From: Saxidomus purpurata
Taxonomy: Eukaryota; Mollusca; Bivalvia; Venerida; Veneridae
Assembly (NCBI GenBank): GCA_022818135.1
Contig: JAFMSR010000005.1
Coordinates: forward strand, 32,300,794-32,364,793
Direction of reading: 5' to 3'
DNA: 64,000 bases
The notes beneath the pieces were generated by a model. That model searched no databases. It saw only the letters and a list, made by a program, of their open reading frames with translations, and was not told where the DNA came from. Within the stretch, counting starts at the first letter, position 1. Every line of letters begins with the position of its first letter. A program made the position numbers and the translations under genes. Shown piece after piece: positions 44,401 through 55,795 of this stretch.

Positions 44401-46655
44401 ACTGTTAATATGTGTAGTCTGACGGATCGGGCGTCCCCGTGGTTTTCACGGAAATTATCGAATATCATACTGAAATCATATTAAAGCTAGGCTGTTAAAT
44501 ATTGATTAACTTATGGACCGTCAATATAGATTTTTAAATTGTTTGTTTCAATATAATGAAATAAATATGGTAGAAGTGCCACCTTTTTTCTGCTTATTGT
44601 GTATTTTGGTGGGTTTTTTCAATTGTCACAGTTAAATGTATATATTAAACTGGCTTCTTTAGAGGTGTATTTGTATTTTGACACCTTAAAGGTACAAAGG
44701 TGGGACGTGTCACATGTACGTGCTTTTTCAGTTTGGCTGCTATCAAATGTACCCTCAACTTGTCAAAAAGGTGTGAATATTTTTGTTAATTGCACAAAGT
44801 GTGACACAATAGTCCCATACATTTTCTGATTATTAAAGTCGTGATATTTTTCTATAATTATTTTACGCAAGACCTCACTGGAAAAACAATTAACATATTT
44901 GGGGAGAGAGAGAGACAGAGAGAAAGAATGAGATATGTACATGTCACTTCGAAAAGTATTTGCATGTTTAACTTTAAATTTGAGATAAATTCAGTGCAAA
45001 ATTGACTTTCAATGCAGCGCGTATCGATTTACATTTTTTCTTAAATTGTATGCTCCATTATATTTAATTTTACCCCGATTTCTAGTTTTCTTTTTTCAAG
45101 TTGACACAATTCCCTTTTGCTTTTTTATTCTAAAATATATATGGAATCTCTAAATTATCATCATCAATGTACATGTAGCCAATTTTATTACGCCATAAAT
45201 TGGTTTAATCCGGATGTTGATTGTTATGGGGGCTAATAAACCCCGCAATGTTCGATAATGTAATACCACGTTTTGACAAACCTACCTGCTTTGTTTTTTA
45301 AATTATGAACAATTACAAAACAACAGTCATGTGTAAATAAAAAACATTTAATCTTGGACTTTCATTTTTCTTTTTTCTAGACTAAAGTGCGATAACTTAG
45401 ATGTCAAACTATATTATACTATTTACGTAACTTTTATAGAAAACGAAATGTACATTCGTTTGCAACAATTCGTGCCGGTAAGAAACACAGAAAAGAAATT
45501 CATAATACTTTATATATCTCAAGATCGTCATTAACAAAAACTACAAAAATACAAAAGAGCGAGTGAAAAAAAAAAAATGACGTGTGTGTAAGATACAGGT
45601 CTATATGAGAAAATATACACAAAAAAGACAAAAAGAGAGTGATAGAATGTGAATGAACAAGAGGGAATGTAAGAGATTTATGGGAAAAAAAATGAAAATG
45701 TGAATGACAGGGTATGGTCGAACAACAAGTATGGTCAGACAAGTAAAGAGGGGACAATCGGCTGTCAGTCAACATAAAAACAAAAATAATATCAAACAGG
45801 GAATGCCACGTACCAAAAACGCAGCCTCCCCAAAACGAGCCCCACAGCCACATTTTGGCTTATCTTTTAAGTAAATTTGGATCTGCTTTCCGATCGGCCA
45901 CGATCAATATTGATGTAGACAGTATTGGATTATCGATTTTCTTGAAACTGGTTCTGTATCAGCTCGCGGTTTAGCGATGGTACAATAAGTTAGATATGCA
46001 TGTAAAGTCTCTCAAATGAATGGCCACCGACATGAATTTGTATTTCATATTTTGTTATACTTTTTAAACGAAATAGCCTTTGAATCTTCCCTTCCACTCA
46101 CATCTTATTGCACACATAAATAAACCCTGACTGATTGGTTATCTTTTGTGGTGGAGTTCATATGTGTTGGCATTATGATGAAATGAATACAACAAGCAGC
46201 TGTGTGAAAATGTCATCTATTTCTATTGAATTACGCATAATAAAACAAGTCCGATATACTAAAATGACTAGATCAAAATTGTTAAACATCAAGAGTATTA
46301 AACAGTTTTTAAACACATAGGACCTGATATGTATAAAGCGTCACACTCCTTTATTCAAAATAATTGTTCTAAAAATTATCATTGTTATATGCACTATATG
46401 CCTATCTAGGTAGCCAGCGTAGTGAAAAAGAAACAAAGACTTTTAAATAATATCTGAAATTGTAACAAATGTATTGAGGCGCATTGTCCCCTTGCAGAGA
46501 TTTAAATACAAGTATAGCCTTTTCAATTTCTACTCAATCACTAAAATTCATCATATGCAATTCTTGGGATAAATTTTCAGAAAGGGTATCATAATCATCA
46601 GCTAAACTTTATTCTTTCAGCCTTTTTTTTGGAATTTAAAATCAATGTCGAATTT
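44400..46655. other. Intergenic sequence, low-complexity patches
   Basis: It contains a GA-rich microsatellite (44902-44930) and a purine-rich stretch at 45540-45760. The long minus-strand frame at 45500-45853 follows that biased composition. No gene was recognised. Confidence 0.45.
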
Positions 46656-46664
46656 TTTGGAATT

Positions 46665-46775
46665 ATTTGTGCCTTGCCTAAAGACACTATCGACATGGCT
46701 ACGGCAAATATCTAACCAGTAACCCTTCGATCCGAAGGCGAACGCGCTTTCACTACACCTCAGCAGCTACGTATA
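46665..46775 (+). repeat. SINE-like relic
   Basis: 'GTGCCTTGCCTAAAGACAC', then 'AACCAGTAACCCTTCGATCC', then 'ACGCGCTTTCACTACACC' has the layout of the same tRNA-like marine repeat family as 1727-1810 and 62455-62565. Confidence 0.45.
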
Positions 46776-46779
46776 CAAT

Positions 46780-48110
46780 TATCGTCGTGATATGAGGTTT
46801 GCATTTAGCTAATTACAAAATTCTGCTGTCAAGCCGAGAAGGAGAAAATAAATAATGTATAAAGATATATTAGAGTGTTACCGAAACTTTTTCGTTATAA
46901 TAAAGTCCTAAAATACCCCCAAAAAGTTAACACAAATTAAAGAAAGTGTGCATGCAAAATCAATATTACATGTTCATGTATGGTAAAGTAACATTTGTTG
47001 AATAGAGTTACAGTCTCCCGATTAAAACATGTAAGCCATTGCTCAGCTGATCATACGCATTGTCGAACGATTGGATCACTTGAAACTGCAGTGTCAAACC
47101 GTGTTGCCTCCCTTTTGCAAAAAATGTGATGTTAGGATTGCCCCGTTCTTATACAACTGTAAGTTGCATTTTTTCAAACACGTTTCTTGCAATAAGTGTA
47201 ACCAAAATTCATAATCTGGGCAATGACATTACAATCAGATCTAAACCTGCATTACACATGGTTTATATAGGAAGTGTATCCCCATCGATGCAACACTTCA
47301 TGAAACAAGTATAGAAAGTCACAGGAAGACACAGTTTTGTTCATTTCCCAAAACTGTAAGACCTATACGGGTTAAAAATTAAATTTAATAAGAAACAAGT
47401 ACACTGCATTCACATTTACGTTAATAATAAAAAAACTTGAATCTTGAAAGATGTGTAGTCATGTCCGGAGCTGGTACCAAAATGTTGTCTTCTTTGTCAT
47501 TCACCTTGTGATTAGGTAACTTTCTATACTCTAAGTGTAAACTATATATTGGCCTTCTGCACGAATTAGCCGCAGGAAGGGTGGTCATTCTATTAGTAAC
47601 AACTTGGTGTAATCTGAACCATGTATTATAAACATAAATTGTGAAATTAATTGGATTAAGTTAGAAATAATTAGAACGAATACAAGTGAGGTTGAAATTG
47701 AGGAACTTGTTAACACAAACATACTGTTGAAAGATCTGTTGAAATCGGCTAAAAATCAAATATAAGATTTAGGTTATATGCAAATTAGACACACAATTGG
47801 ACGCACATCCTTTTTAAATCTTAACTTTAAACTTCGTTTACTGATTTTCTCATTATTGTCTTTCATCAAAAATTGATAGCATGTAGGTTACCATGTTTTA
47901 ATATAATTAAGGATAAACGTTCTGTACGGTTCGCAATTGTTAAATTCAATTTTAATTGTAAGTTACTGTTAAATATATATTTGCATATTTACATTTTGTG
48001 ACTCTTTCCTACAACACAAGGTGTTCGTAGAATTCTACACAAAAGCATCCAATCATCAGTGACATCACTTTTTCAAAATGACCGCCTGAAGATACTTCAT
48101 TTTAGAAATT
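46780..48110. other. Intergenic sequence
   Basis: No gene or repeat family was recognised. The frame at 47126-47314 has no supporting feature. Confidence 0.4.
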
Positions 48111-48117
48111 TTCGATC

Positions 48118-48700
48118 TTCAACATCTTTAAGGTCCATTACTAACACGAAATCAAATTTTCTTTTATATCTGGAATTTTAACAGGGAAGTACAGTTTGAA
48201 ACTGGCTTCTAAAACTTACAATAGCCATGGAGTATTTCCTGTTTGAAATATTGTTGCAGAAAAAAACGAGTGAATATTTGTGTATTTCCTTAGATTGTCC
48301 TGGGTGGTCTTTTTGTCCTACTTTCGCTTTATTGAATGTTGTAAACAGTCAGATACATACTTTGCACATCATCAGAAGAAAAGTTCTTCAGTTGTAATTC
48401 AAAATAGGTATGCTTATTTATGTACAACTTATTTACAGCCTCTCTCTGGGAGACTTCTGGAAAATTACAAAGATATTTGAAAACGGGGAAATCTACTATC
48501 GTCTTTGAAAAGGCAAAATATAATTTATTAATTCTTTCGTTAAATGCATATTTTCAACTTAATATGGTCACATTCGATGCAGTATATCATATTTTAACTT
48601 CTGAGAATTCCCCGTTACGATTCCAGATTTTAAAGAAAATTCGATTTGGTGTTAGTAATGGACCTTTAACATTTAACACTCCGATTTTAGAAATTCTTTC
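48118..48700. repeat. Imperfect inverted repeat (possible foldback element)
   Basis: The left arm at 48125-48195 (GGTCCATTACTAACACGAAA, TCTGGAATTTTAAC) is inverted in the right arm at 48610-48675 (TTGGTGTTAGTAATGGACC preceded by ATTCCAGATTTTAAAG). The frame at 48420-48809 crosses this arm and is probably not a gene. Confidence 0.6.
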
Positions 48701-49843
48701 AATAGTGTGTTCCTCTCAACAAGTTCCTCAGTTTAAAGTAAAATTATTTTCTGACAGACACAAAAGGCAAGTAAAATTCACAAAAGGTTCAATTTCCACA
48801 ACGTTCTAAGTTTTCCACACTCGAATCAGTGGAAAATAGTAAATTATCAAGTCTGAAAATCCAAGATGTTCATCAGATTTTGAAATTCGTCTGAAGGTTG
48901 TTCGAAAAGTAAATTGGATCTCATTTATTTGTTTCCCCTTTTCCTTATCCAGAGCATAACTTGATAACTACTCAATGAATCAAATGGAAACTTTGAAAAC
49001 AGGTAGATGTTGACAAGTAAAAGTGCAGTTAGTATAAAACTGAAACTTATCAGCAAATTAACTTTACAGAGGCCCTTTTAGATGTCTTTTTGAAATATGA
49101 CAACATATTTTTATGCTTTAAACACGGTGTAATTGTTGTATTTTTTGTAAATGCGTGGTTCGAAAATGGTACGAAAATGTCCGCATTTTGCCGAAGTCGG
49201 TTCGTACCTAGGTACGAATAACTGTAAGAAATCACATAGATCTACATGTCTTAAATATGATTTTTAAATGTAGACAGAAATGCAATAATCTAAAGGGAAA
49301 ATCAAATTCATTTCTCTAGATCTGGATCATGCTGTCATTTACAAAGAACAGACATTAACTCAATATTAATACAAATAGGATTTATTGTATTGTAACTAAA
49401 ACTTTCAAACTTTACCATGATGTTACGAAAAACTACTAGAGTCTAGTATATGTTAAAATGAAAGATAATAGCCTGCTATTAAAACATTCAGTTGTTGTTT
49501 TAGATAAGTTATGAAAATTTAAAACAGCATGGTAGACAGGCTGGTAATATCTAGGGGTGCGCAATAGACCCGTTATATTGCAATTCGCAGTATTTTGGAA
49601 GCACTCACTGGGATAGTTAATGTAAGCTGCAAGTACTTGTTTTACAATAGGTATATACTGAATCAGTTTATAAAAAAAGATTGATTTATCAATTTTTAGC
49701 TTTTCTTTCAAGAACAGAAGAGCCATTGCCATAACCTTCTTGACGTCAGTCGGCACTGTCGTCTTGAATCTGGTTAAGCTTTCTTAAAATTCACTTACTC
49801 AGTAACAAAGCCTTGAAACTTCAGACAGCATGGCATCATACAA

Positions 49844-50083
49844 TGGCTTTTGTGACCGAGTGATTAAGGTCACTGACTGATGTTTATTTGTCCCTCACCG
49901 CTGTAGGTTCGTGCCCTACTCGGGTCGAATTCTTTTATGTCTGGAAGCTATCTAGGTTCTACCCAGGTGTCCGCTCGTGACTGAAATAATGCCCAAATTG
50001 GCACCCAGGGTCTTCCTCCTCCATGAAAGCCGGAAGTTGCAATATGACCTTAGCTGTTGAGTGCGACGTTAAATCCGAATCAG
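49844..50083 (+). mobile_element. tRNA-derived SINE
   Basis: The head resembles a Ser/Leu-type tRNA: an A-box-like GACCGAGTGATTAAGG at 49854-49869 and a B-box GGTTCGTGCCC at 49906-49916. The body follows with TTCTACCCAGGTGTCCGCTC, 'GGGTCTTCCTCCTCCATGAA' and 'GTGCGACGTTAAATCC', the standard order of a widespread molluscan SINE. It is a full-length-looking but mutated copy. The A- and B-boxes would be an internal Pol III promoter. Confidence 0.8.
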
Positions 50084-50145
50084 TCAATTGGCACAATACA
50101 ATCAACCTTATGGGCATATCCAATAACTTTTGAATGCCATTAAAA

Positions 50146-50620
50146 TTAGACAGGACAATGGCTTTATCAGACAGTTGTCATAGTAATGGAATAGTAAATA
50201 TAATTCTGTGTACAGGAAAACATTGAATTGCTGCCAGAGACAGAGGTCAGATAGATCAGCCGATCAGAGCAACCCAGGTCCATATAAATTTTGTGCTTGA
50301 TACATATCTGACTATATGGAGATTCTTGTTCAGATATGTCCATCATTCCGTTAAATTTCCCTTGATAACACTCTGTTGGTCACAATTTTCATTTGAATTT
50401 CATGAAACTTGTTCAGAAGGTCGACTGCTACCTAAGATGACCCCTTTTGTATTGGAGTCAGTGGGTCAAGAGAGTTTCCTTGATAACATTCTACAGGTCA
50501 ATATTTTCATTCAACTTGCCCAGAAGGTTGCCCGCAACATGAAGTTGATCCCTATTCTTTTTTAGTCAAAGGTCAATGTCACAGTGACCTGATATTGGAC
50601 ACTCAACAGGCCTAGATTTT
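50146..50620 (+). repeat. Direct duplication partner 1 (with 53188-53600)
   Basis: It shares GACAGGACAATGGCTT, 'CAGACAGTTGTCATAGTAATG', 'GAATTGCTGCCAGA', 'AGGTCAGATAG', 'GTGCTTGATACATATCTG' and 'TTTTGTATTGGAGTCAGTGG' with the second copy 3.05 kb downstream, in the same order. Confidence 0.85.
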
Positions 50621-50739
50621 CATTCAACTTCCATTAATCTTGCTAAGACGAAAACACTTCAAGTTTGCAACAATAATTCAGTAAGACGAAACTGCAGTCA
50701 CAGTGCTGTCTGACGAAAGCACTTACATCCGTTGATAAA

Positions 50740-51010
50740 TCCCAATTATAGGCAGTGCCTTATTTCATAGTTTTAGAACAGAGCATACACCTTATGCTTT
50801 CGCCCGATATATGTATTGCCTATTTTCAAACGGGCGAAAGAACGAAGTGCGCGAAGCGCCCTCCGGGCGAAGCCCGACCATAGGTAAACGTATGTACGAT
50901 TATTTAATTGAATACTGAAAGCAATGAATTATGTGATTTGTGATTACTCATGGAAGATTTCAAAGTGTCCGCACCTGGACGATACGAAAACATACTTATA
51001 ACGATGCACT
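50740..51010 (-). repeat. Repeat end with GC-rich palindrome, inverted relative to 41500-41660 and 42420-42530
   Basis: It contains 'GCGCGAAGCGCCCTCCGGGC' followed by 'GAAGCCCGACC'. The words TTTCGCCCG and CGGGCGAAAG flank an inner ~40 bp. The minus strand continues into CAGTATTCAATTAAATAATC and the CGTTATAAGTATG block shared with 42420. It is probably a terminus of a mobile element. Confidence 0.7.
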
Positions 51011-51419
51011 GGCTGTTCCCAATCGGAACGTCTCGGCACAATGTAGGGTAAGGGAATCTGCCGAGGACTTCCAATTTCATCTACAGGTACTCTGTTGCTG
51101 TTTTTATATTCAAAAATTTTTTTACGGTTTTTTTATTTTGTAACGAAATAAATCATTTCTGCATCACTGTTTCTACTCATGAAAACGAAAAATATTTCTG
51201 AAAAAAAAATCGATCAACTAAATGACGTTACATAGCACAAACTGACTTAAATAATGACCTTGAGTTGACGGGTTTTTATCTTTCCATGTCCGGTGTAGCA
51301 ATGCAACAGAAATTTACTGAGAATCGATAACCAATTGCATTTTTTGTGCACTGACGTACTTCCTGTTGTCTGTTATTCATGTAGCTATTTATTTGATAAA
51401 ATTGGAAAGAAAACATTCT

Positions 51420-51967
51420 AATAGACCGAGATCGTGTTGTTATCACATGAACAACTGCATACACTTGGTGTCAGAATCGAGAGATACATGGTAAGTGGGT
51501 GTTTGAGCATGTTGATCAGTAGATTTAGCCGTTTCTTAGCTTTTGTTTTGTAGGGAAAGTTGCTATAGGTTTTAAACTGTTCAATGCTTTGAACACATCT
51601 GCATTGGTTTGTGCATGATCGGAATTACCAAGCTACTGTATGGTATGTTTTCTAGCTGAATGAATTAAAGTTAGGTGGTATGTAACACCCACTTTACTCT
51701 AAGTCTTTGCTTTTATTAGCATGCCAATTTTCTAAATTCTGACTCATTTTTGCAGGACCCACTGAGTGGCACTGGTTGTATTCCCAAGATGTTGTTGTTC
51801 TAGATTCCAAGAAAAATAGGTCTGAATCTCGACTTAATCCACACGGACACTTACATGTATCTGCATACAGAATACTGGACCACGTTCATGAAGGACAATC
51901 TCACGGGAACCGGGGCGGTAGATGTTTTTGTTTGACGCTTAATTACAATCAGGATTTATTATATTAA
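51420..51967 (+). ncRNA. Possible two-exon transcript
   Basis: A strong donor (ATACATG|GTAAGT at 51490-51491) and an acceptor (CATTTTTGCAG ending near 51754) bracket a 265-bp intron. Spliced, a frame stays open for about 80 codons to TAA at 51965-51967 but has no ATG; the ATG at the splice junction reads only 16 codons. It is best called non-coding or an undetected gene end. Confidence 0.2.
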
Positions 51968-52354
51968 CAATATTATATACGATCCCTGTTACAATCAACT
52001 TTCAATTTTACATTGCCTTGACTAAAATAACTAGATTTTCAGTTGATACAATTGTGCAAACAGTACATGTACTGTAAGGATAATCTTATTTAATTAGAAA
52101 TAATAACTGTCTCTCTGCATTTTATCATTCAGTGAAATATATTCAGGAGATTCGCTGTGTAGTAAATAAATTACGAACGCGTAGCACAAGTGATGTTTAT
52201 TATTCATATCTGAACAACTGACTAATTTTTATTCACGTCAATAAAATATAGAGAACAGTGTATCCTTCGATTAGAATAAATCATTTACTTTGAAAACTAT
52301 CCCGAACTTTATTGAACACACAGCAGACATCATGATATTGTTCAAATGCGAAAT

Positions 52355-52418
52355 GTGATTGGACATGCTTGTTTACATTGGTTTCGTCATTTACAGCACG
52401 TTGTCCAGGGTATAAAAG
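52355..52418 (+). promoter_or_regulatory. TATA-box promoter candidate
   Basis: GGGTATAAAAGG (TATA at 52411-52418) is preceded by ATTGG words on either strand at about 52358 and 52378. This is a textbook arrangement for a start near 52440. Downstream, an acceptor-like AATTTCAG at 52561-52568 precedes only short frames and AATAAA signals (52726, 52752), so a short non-coding transcript is the most that can be suggested. Confidence 0.3.
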
Positions 52419-52569
52419 GTGCATTAATTGTCATAAAACAGATTAAACCAAACATGTACATTATTTTCCGTAACTGTTTATAAAGGAAAAAGAGCTGCTT
52501 GTGATTTTTTTTTTGCATTTGCAACTCTTGATATAAGTTATGAGTTTTACTTGTATTTTCAATTTCAGG

Positions 52570-53187
52570 TTATGGAACTGTGGATCTTACTTGGATAGAA
52601 TGGATAGTGAACAACCTGTCAAAGATACTAGTCAGATAAATTGATTTTGAACAACTTTTCATAGACAATTGAGAAATTTCTAAAAAGTGTACATGTAAAT
52701 TTATAAACTCGTGATCAGTTGAAATAAATAAATTGAATCTGTAAAATATGACAATAAATCTTTGATCTTAATAAACGCTCTTCCATGAATCTCGGACTGA
52801 AATAATTAAAATAGTGAAGTTCAGCCATATGTTGATACTGGGCTGTGGTGTTTACTTGTAAGATTTTTTTTTGTTTTCTTTTGCTGAAATGTACATGCTT
52901 AATTTATATTGTTTTAACTTTTAGTTTTTAAACAAATTGATATATAAACGATCTACAGAAAATGTGAAAATTCAGAAATAAATAGAGGAAAAGTAGCTTT
53001 TTAAATCATTGTTTCTCGTCAACTTTTGTTCAAATAACGCTGTGACCAATATGAACATTGTAAAAGTAGTCTGTCAAACAGTTTGAGAACTTGAAAAATT
53101 TGATGTCCTCAGACTTTAACGTATGTTAAACAAGTAAAAGTGTTTTCATGTCACTGACTGAGAAATGTTGCTGTTCCCAGCGTCTGA
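52570..53187. other. Intergenic sequence
   Basis: Several AATAAA words but no gene or repeat family was recognised. Confidence 0.4.
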
Positions 53188-53700
53188 CAGGACAATGGCT
53201 TAATCAGACAGTTGTCATAGTAATGGAATGATGAATATAATTATATGTATAGGAAAGCACTGAATTGCTGCCAGAAATAGAGGTCAGATAGCACAGCTGA
53301 TCAGAGATACACAGGTCCATAATATTGTGCTTGATACATATCTGGCTATAGGGAAACTCTGGTTCAAATATGTCTGTCTGTCCGTAAAATTTCCCCCTAA
53401 TAACACTCTACTAGTCACAATTTTCATTTGAATTTCATGAAACTTTCAACAAGGTCTTTCAAATAGTACTATTTGAAAGACCTTGCTTTCAAGTAACATG
53501 AGATGATCCCTTTTGTATTGGAGTCAGTGGGTCAAAGGTCAAGGGAGTTTCCTTTTACAGTGCTGTCTGACGAAAACACTAACACCTGTTGATAAATCCC
53601 CATTATAGACAGTGCCTTATTTCCTATTATTAGAACAGAGCCGTTGTTAAAAGATGCTTTCGCCCGATATAGGTACATATTGTATTGCCTATTTTCATAT
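53188..53700 (+). repeat. Direct duplication partner 2 (with 50146-50890)
   Basis: It matches 50146-50470 in order and resumes at 53565 with 'GTGCTGTCTGACGAAA', 'AGACAGTGCCTTATTTC' and 'TGCTTTCGCCCGATAT', which match 50695-50805. About 100 bp present in partner 1 is missing, and a 34-bp palindrome (53451-53484) is unique to this copy. Confidence 0.85.
53451..53484. repeat. Perfect 34-bp palindrome
   Basis: The left arm AAGGTCTTTCAAATAGT is followed directly by its exact reverse complement ACTATTTGAAAGACCTT, with no spacer. Confidence 0.97.
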
Positions 53701-54205
53701 TATTTAACATATGTACAGTTGTGCTTGAGCAAATTAAACAGAAAAAAAATGATCCCATAATATATCTGTTTGATGAATGGAATTGATTACTTGTCTCGCG
53801 ATTTCACATAATGTTTTGTGATATATGAATACATCCCGCCACCACTTTACGCCTTTTTTCATTTATGTATTATCTGGGTTTGAGCCAGAATTTAGTGGCG
53901 TATTCCCTATAGCGAATGCACTCTTCTATTGATTTTACTATATCACCGCTAAATTACAGCGGCAATTTTATAACTGAATTTCAGAGAGGTAAAAGGTGCG
54001 AAAGGGCTCTCGTCAAGAAGACCTTGTATGTTATAACAATAGGATTATCCGCACAACTAAGTGTCATTACTCAGATGTTACTCAGATAACAGTTAGAAAG
54101 AATTTCCTGTAAGGTATAGGACACAAGACAGAGGTCGAGTGTTAATTAGATTCAGAAATGAAAAATTTATGAGGTTTAAACGTTTGTGCCACTAAATTAA
54201 CAATC
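53701..54205. other. Intergenic sequence
   Basis: No gene or repeat family was recognised. It carries a phrase near 53870-53940 (TATCTGGGTTTGAGCC) that could be an old repeat. Confidence 0.35.
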
Positions 54206-54210
54206 ATTTT

Positions 54211-55182
54211 TAGCTCGACTTTTCTATGAAAAGGGGAGCTATCCTACTCGCCCCGGCGTCGGCGTCACACCTTGGTTAAGTTTTTCGTACCACCCCACTT
54301 TATTTCAGAAGTATTAGAGGTATGGCTTTGAAACTTACCATACTTGTTTACCATCATAACCTCCATCTACAGACAAGAGTACATAACTCTGTCAAGGTTT
54401 TTGACAGAATTATGGCCCTTTTTTTACTTAGAAATTATATTGAGCTTGGTTAAGTTTTTCGTACCACCTCATTTTATTTCAAAACCATTGGAGGTATTGC
54501 TTTGAAACTAACCATACTTGTTTACCATCACGACCTTCATCAACAGACAAGAGGACATAACTCTGTCAAGGTTTTTGACAGAATTATGCCCCTTTTTGAC
54601 TTAGAAAATACATTGAATATGGGTAAAATCCACTTATTGCCTTAACCCTTTGAGATATTGCTTTGAAACTTTTAATGCTATTTCACATCATTACCCCCAT
54701 CTGTAGGCAAGAGAAGGTAACTCTGTCGGGGATTTGTTTTAAAAATTAAGGCCTTTTATCATCTTAGAATCTTGGTTAAGTTTTTCGTACCAGTCCACTT
54801 TTTGACTGAACTGTTTGAGATATTAATTTGAAAGTTGGAATACTTGTTTACCATCATGATTCCCAAACATGGGCAGGAGAAGGTAATTCTGTCAAGGATT
54901 TTATTTGAATTATGGCCCTTTTTGACTTAGAAACTCAGTTAAAATTTTCATTCTTGTCCACTTGTTAACTTAACCATTTGAGATATTACTTTGAAAGTTG
55001 GAGTACTTATGTACCATCGTAAGACCTATCTGTAAGCAAGGAAGATAACTCTGTGAAAAATTTTCTTGATTTGTACTTAGAAATTCCTAGTTAAAGTCTT
55101 GTGTGCCCTTAATTGTCAAAGTTTTGTTTTATTGGCAAGCACTAAAAAAGTCGAGCACGCTGTCCTACTGACAGCTCTTGTT
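54211..55182 (+). repeat. Dispersed element, TAGCTCGAC..AGCTCTTGTT family, complete
   Basis: It begins AGCTCGACTTTT and ends with AAAAAAGTCGAGC, its inverted match, then the conserved tail TCCTACTGACAGCTCTTGTT. Inside, a ~170-bp unit (CTTGGTTAAGTTTTTCGTAC, 'GAAACT(T/A)ACCATACTTGTTTACC', 'AACTCTGTCAAGG') repeats about five times with growing divergence. A reverse-oriented relative lies at 24077-24930. Confidence 0.85.
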
Positions 55183-55795
55183 AATCAAGTTATTAAACCA
55201 GCTTGATGAAACCACTACCTATATTGAAAAAAAAGATAAGTTTGAAGAAACAGTATTTTGATGAAATTCCACTGGCACTTAACTAGTTCTGGCTTCCAAA
55301 ACTCTAAATGCCGCTATTTTTATATTTTGTTTTTCGTCAGCTGCGGCTTTAGAGTTTTGGATCAGCCCTACTACGAATCCTTACCAGAATAACAGATCAT
55401 GCAAATTTTCATCTAATGTACGTTAAGTAGGGAAATATGATCATGTTTGGGCCATATATTTATAAATTCATCTTTTAAAACCATTTACGGTGTTCTACAA
55501 CCAAAGTTGGCTACAAAAACATCGATTTTTCAAACCTACATCATTGTGTTTACATTTACAACAATCTTTCCAAATGCCTGCTCTCGCGAGATCTCGTATG
55601 ATGCAATCGCACTAATTTTTCATGTTGTTCAGAACGCTTGATATTTTCCTTTTGTTTAGTGTTTAGATGATATAAAGAACGAGTGTAAATATACAATAGC
55701 GTTTACCACTATGTTTTTTTATTTCGAAAGAAATTTACTTTATTTTCAACGCGGAACAGACCTTGAAAGTGTTCGCGCCAAAACGCACGTGGTCA

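Noticed and set aside
45500..45853. A 117-codon minus-strand frame rich in Phe, Ser and His
   Set aside because: It is the complement of a purine-rich low-complexity stretch; composition explains it.
48420..48809. A 129-codon plus-strand frame
   Set aside because: It overlaps the right arm of an inverted repeat, shows no family signature, and overlaps another open frame.
49844..49925. A possible functional tRNA gene
   Set aside because: The head has A- and B-box-like words but the acceptor stem does not pair, and the SINE body follows; it is the tRNA-derived part of a SINE.
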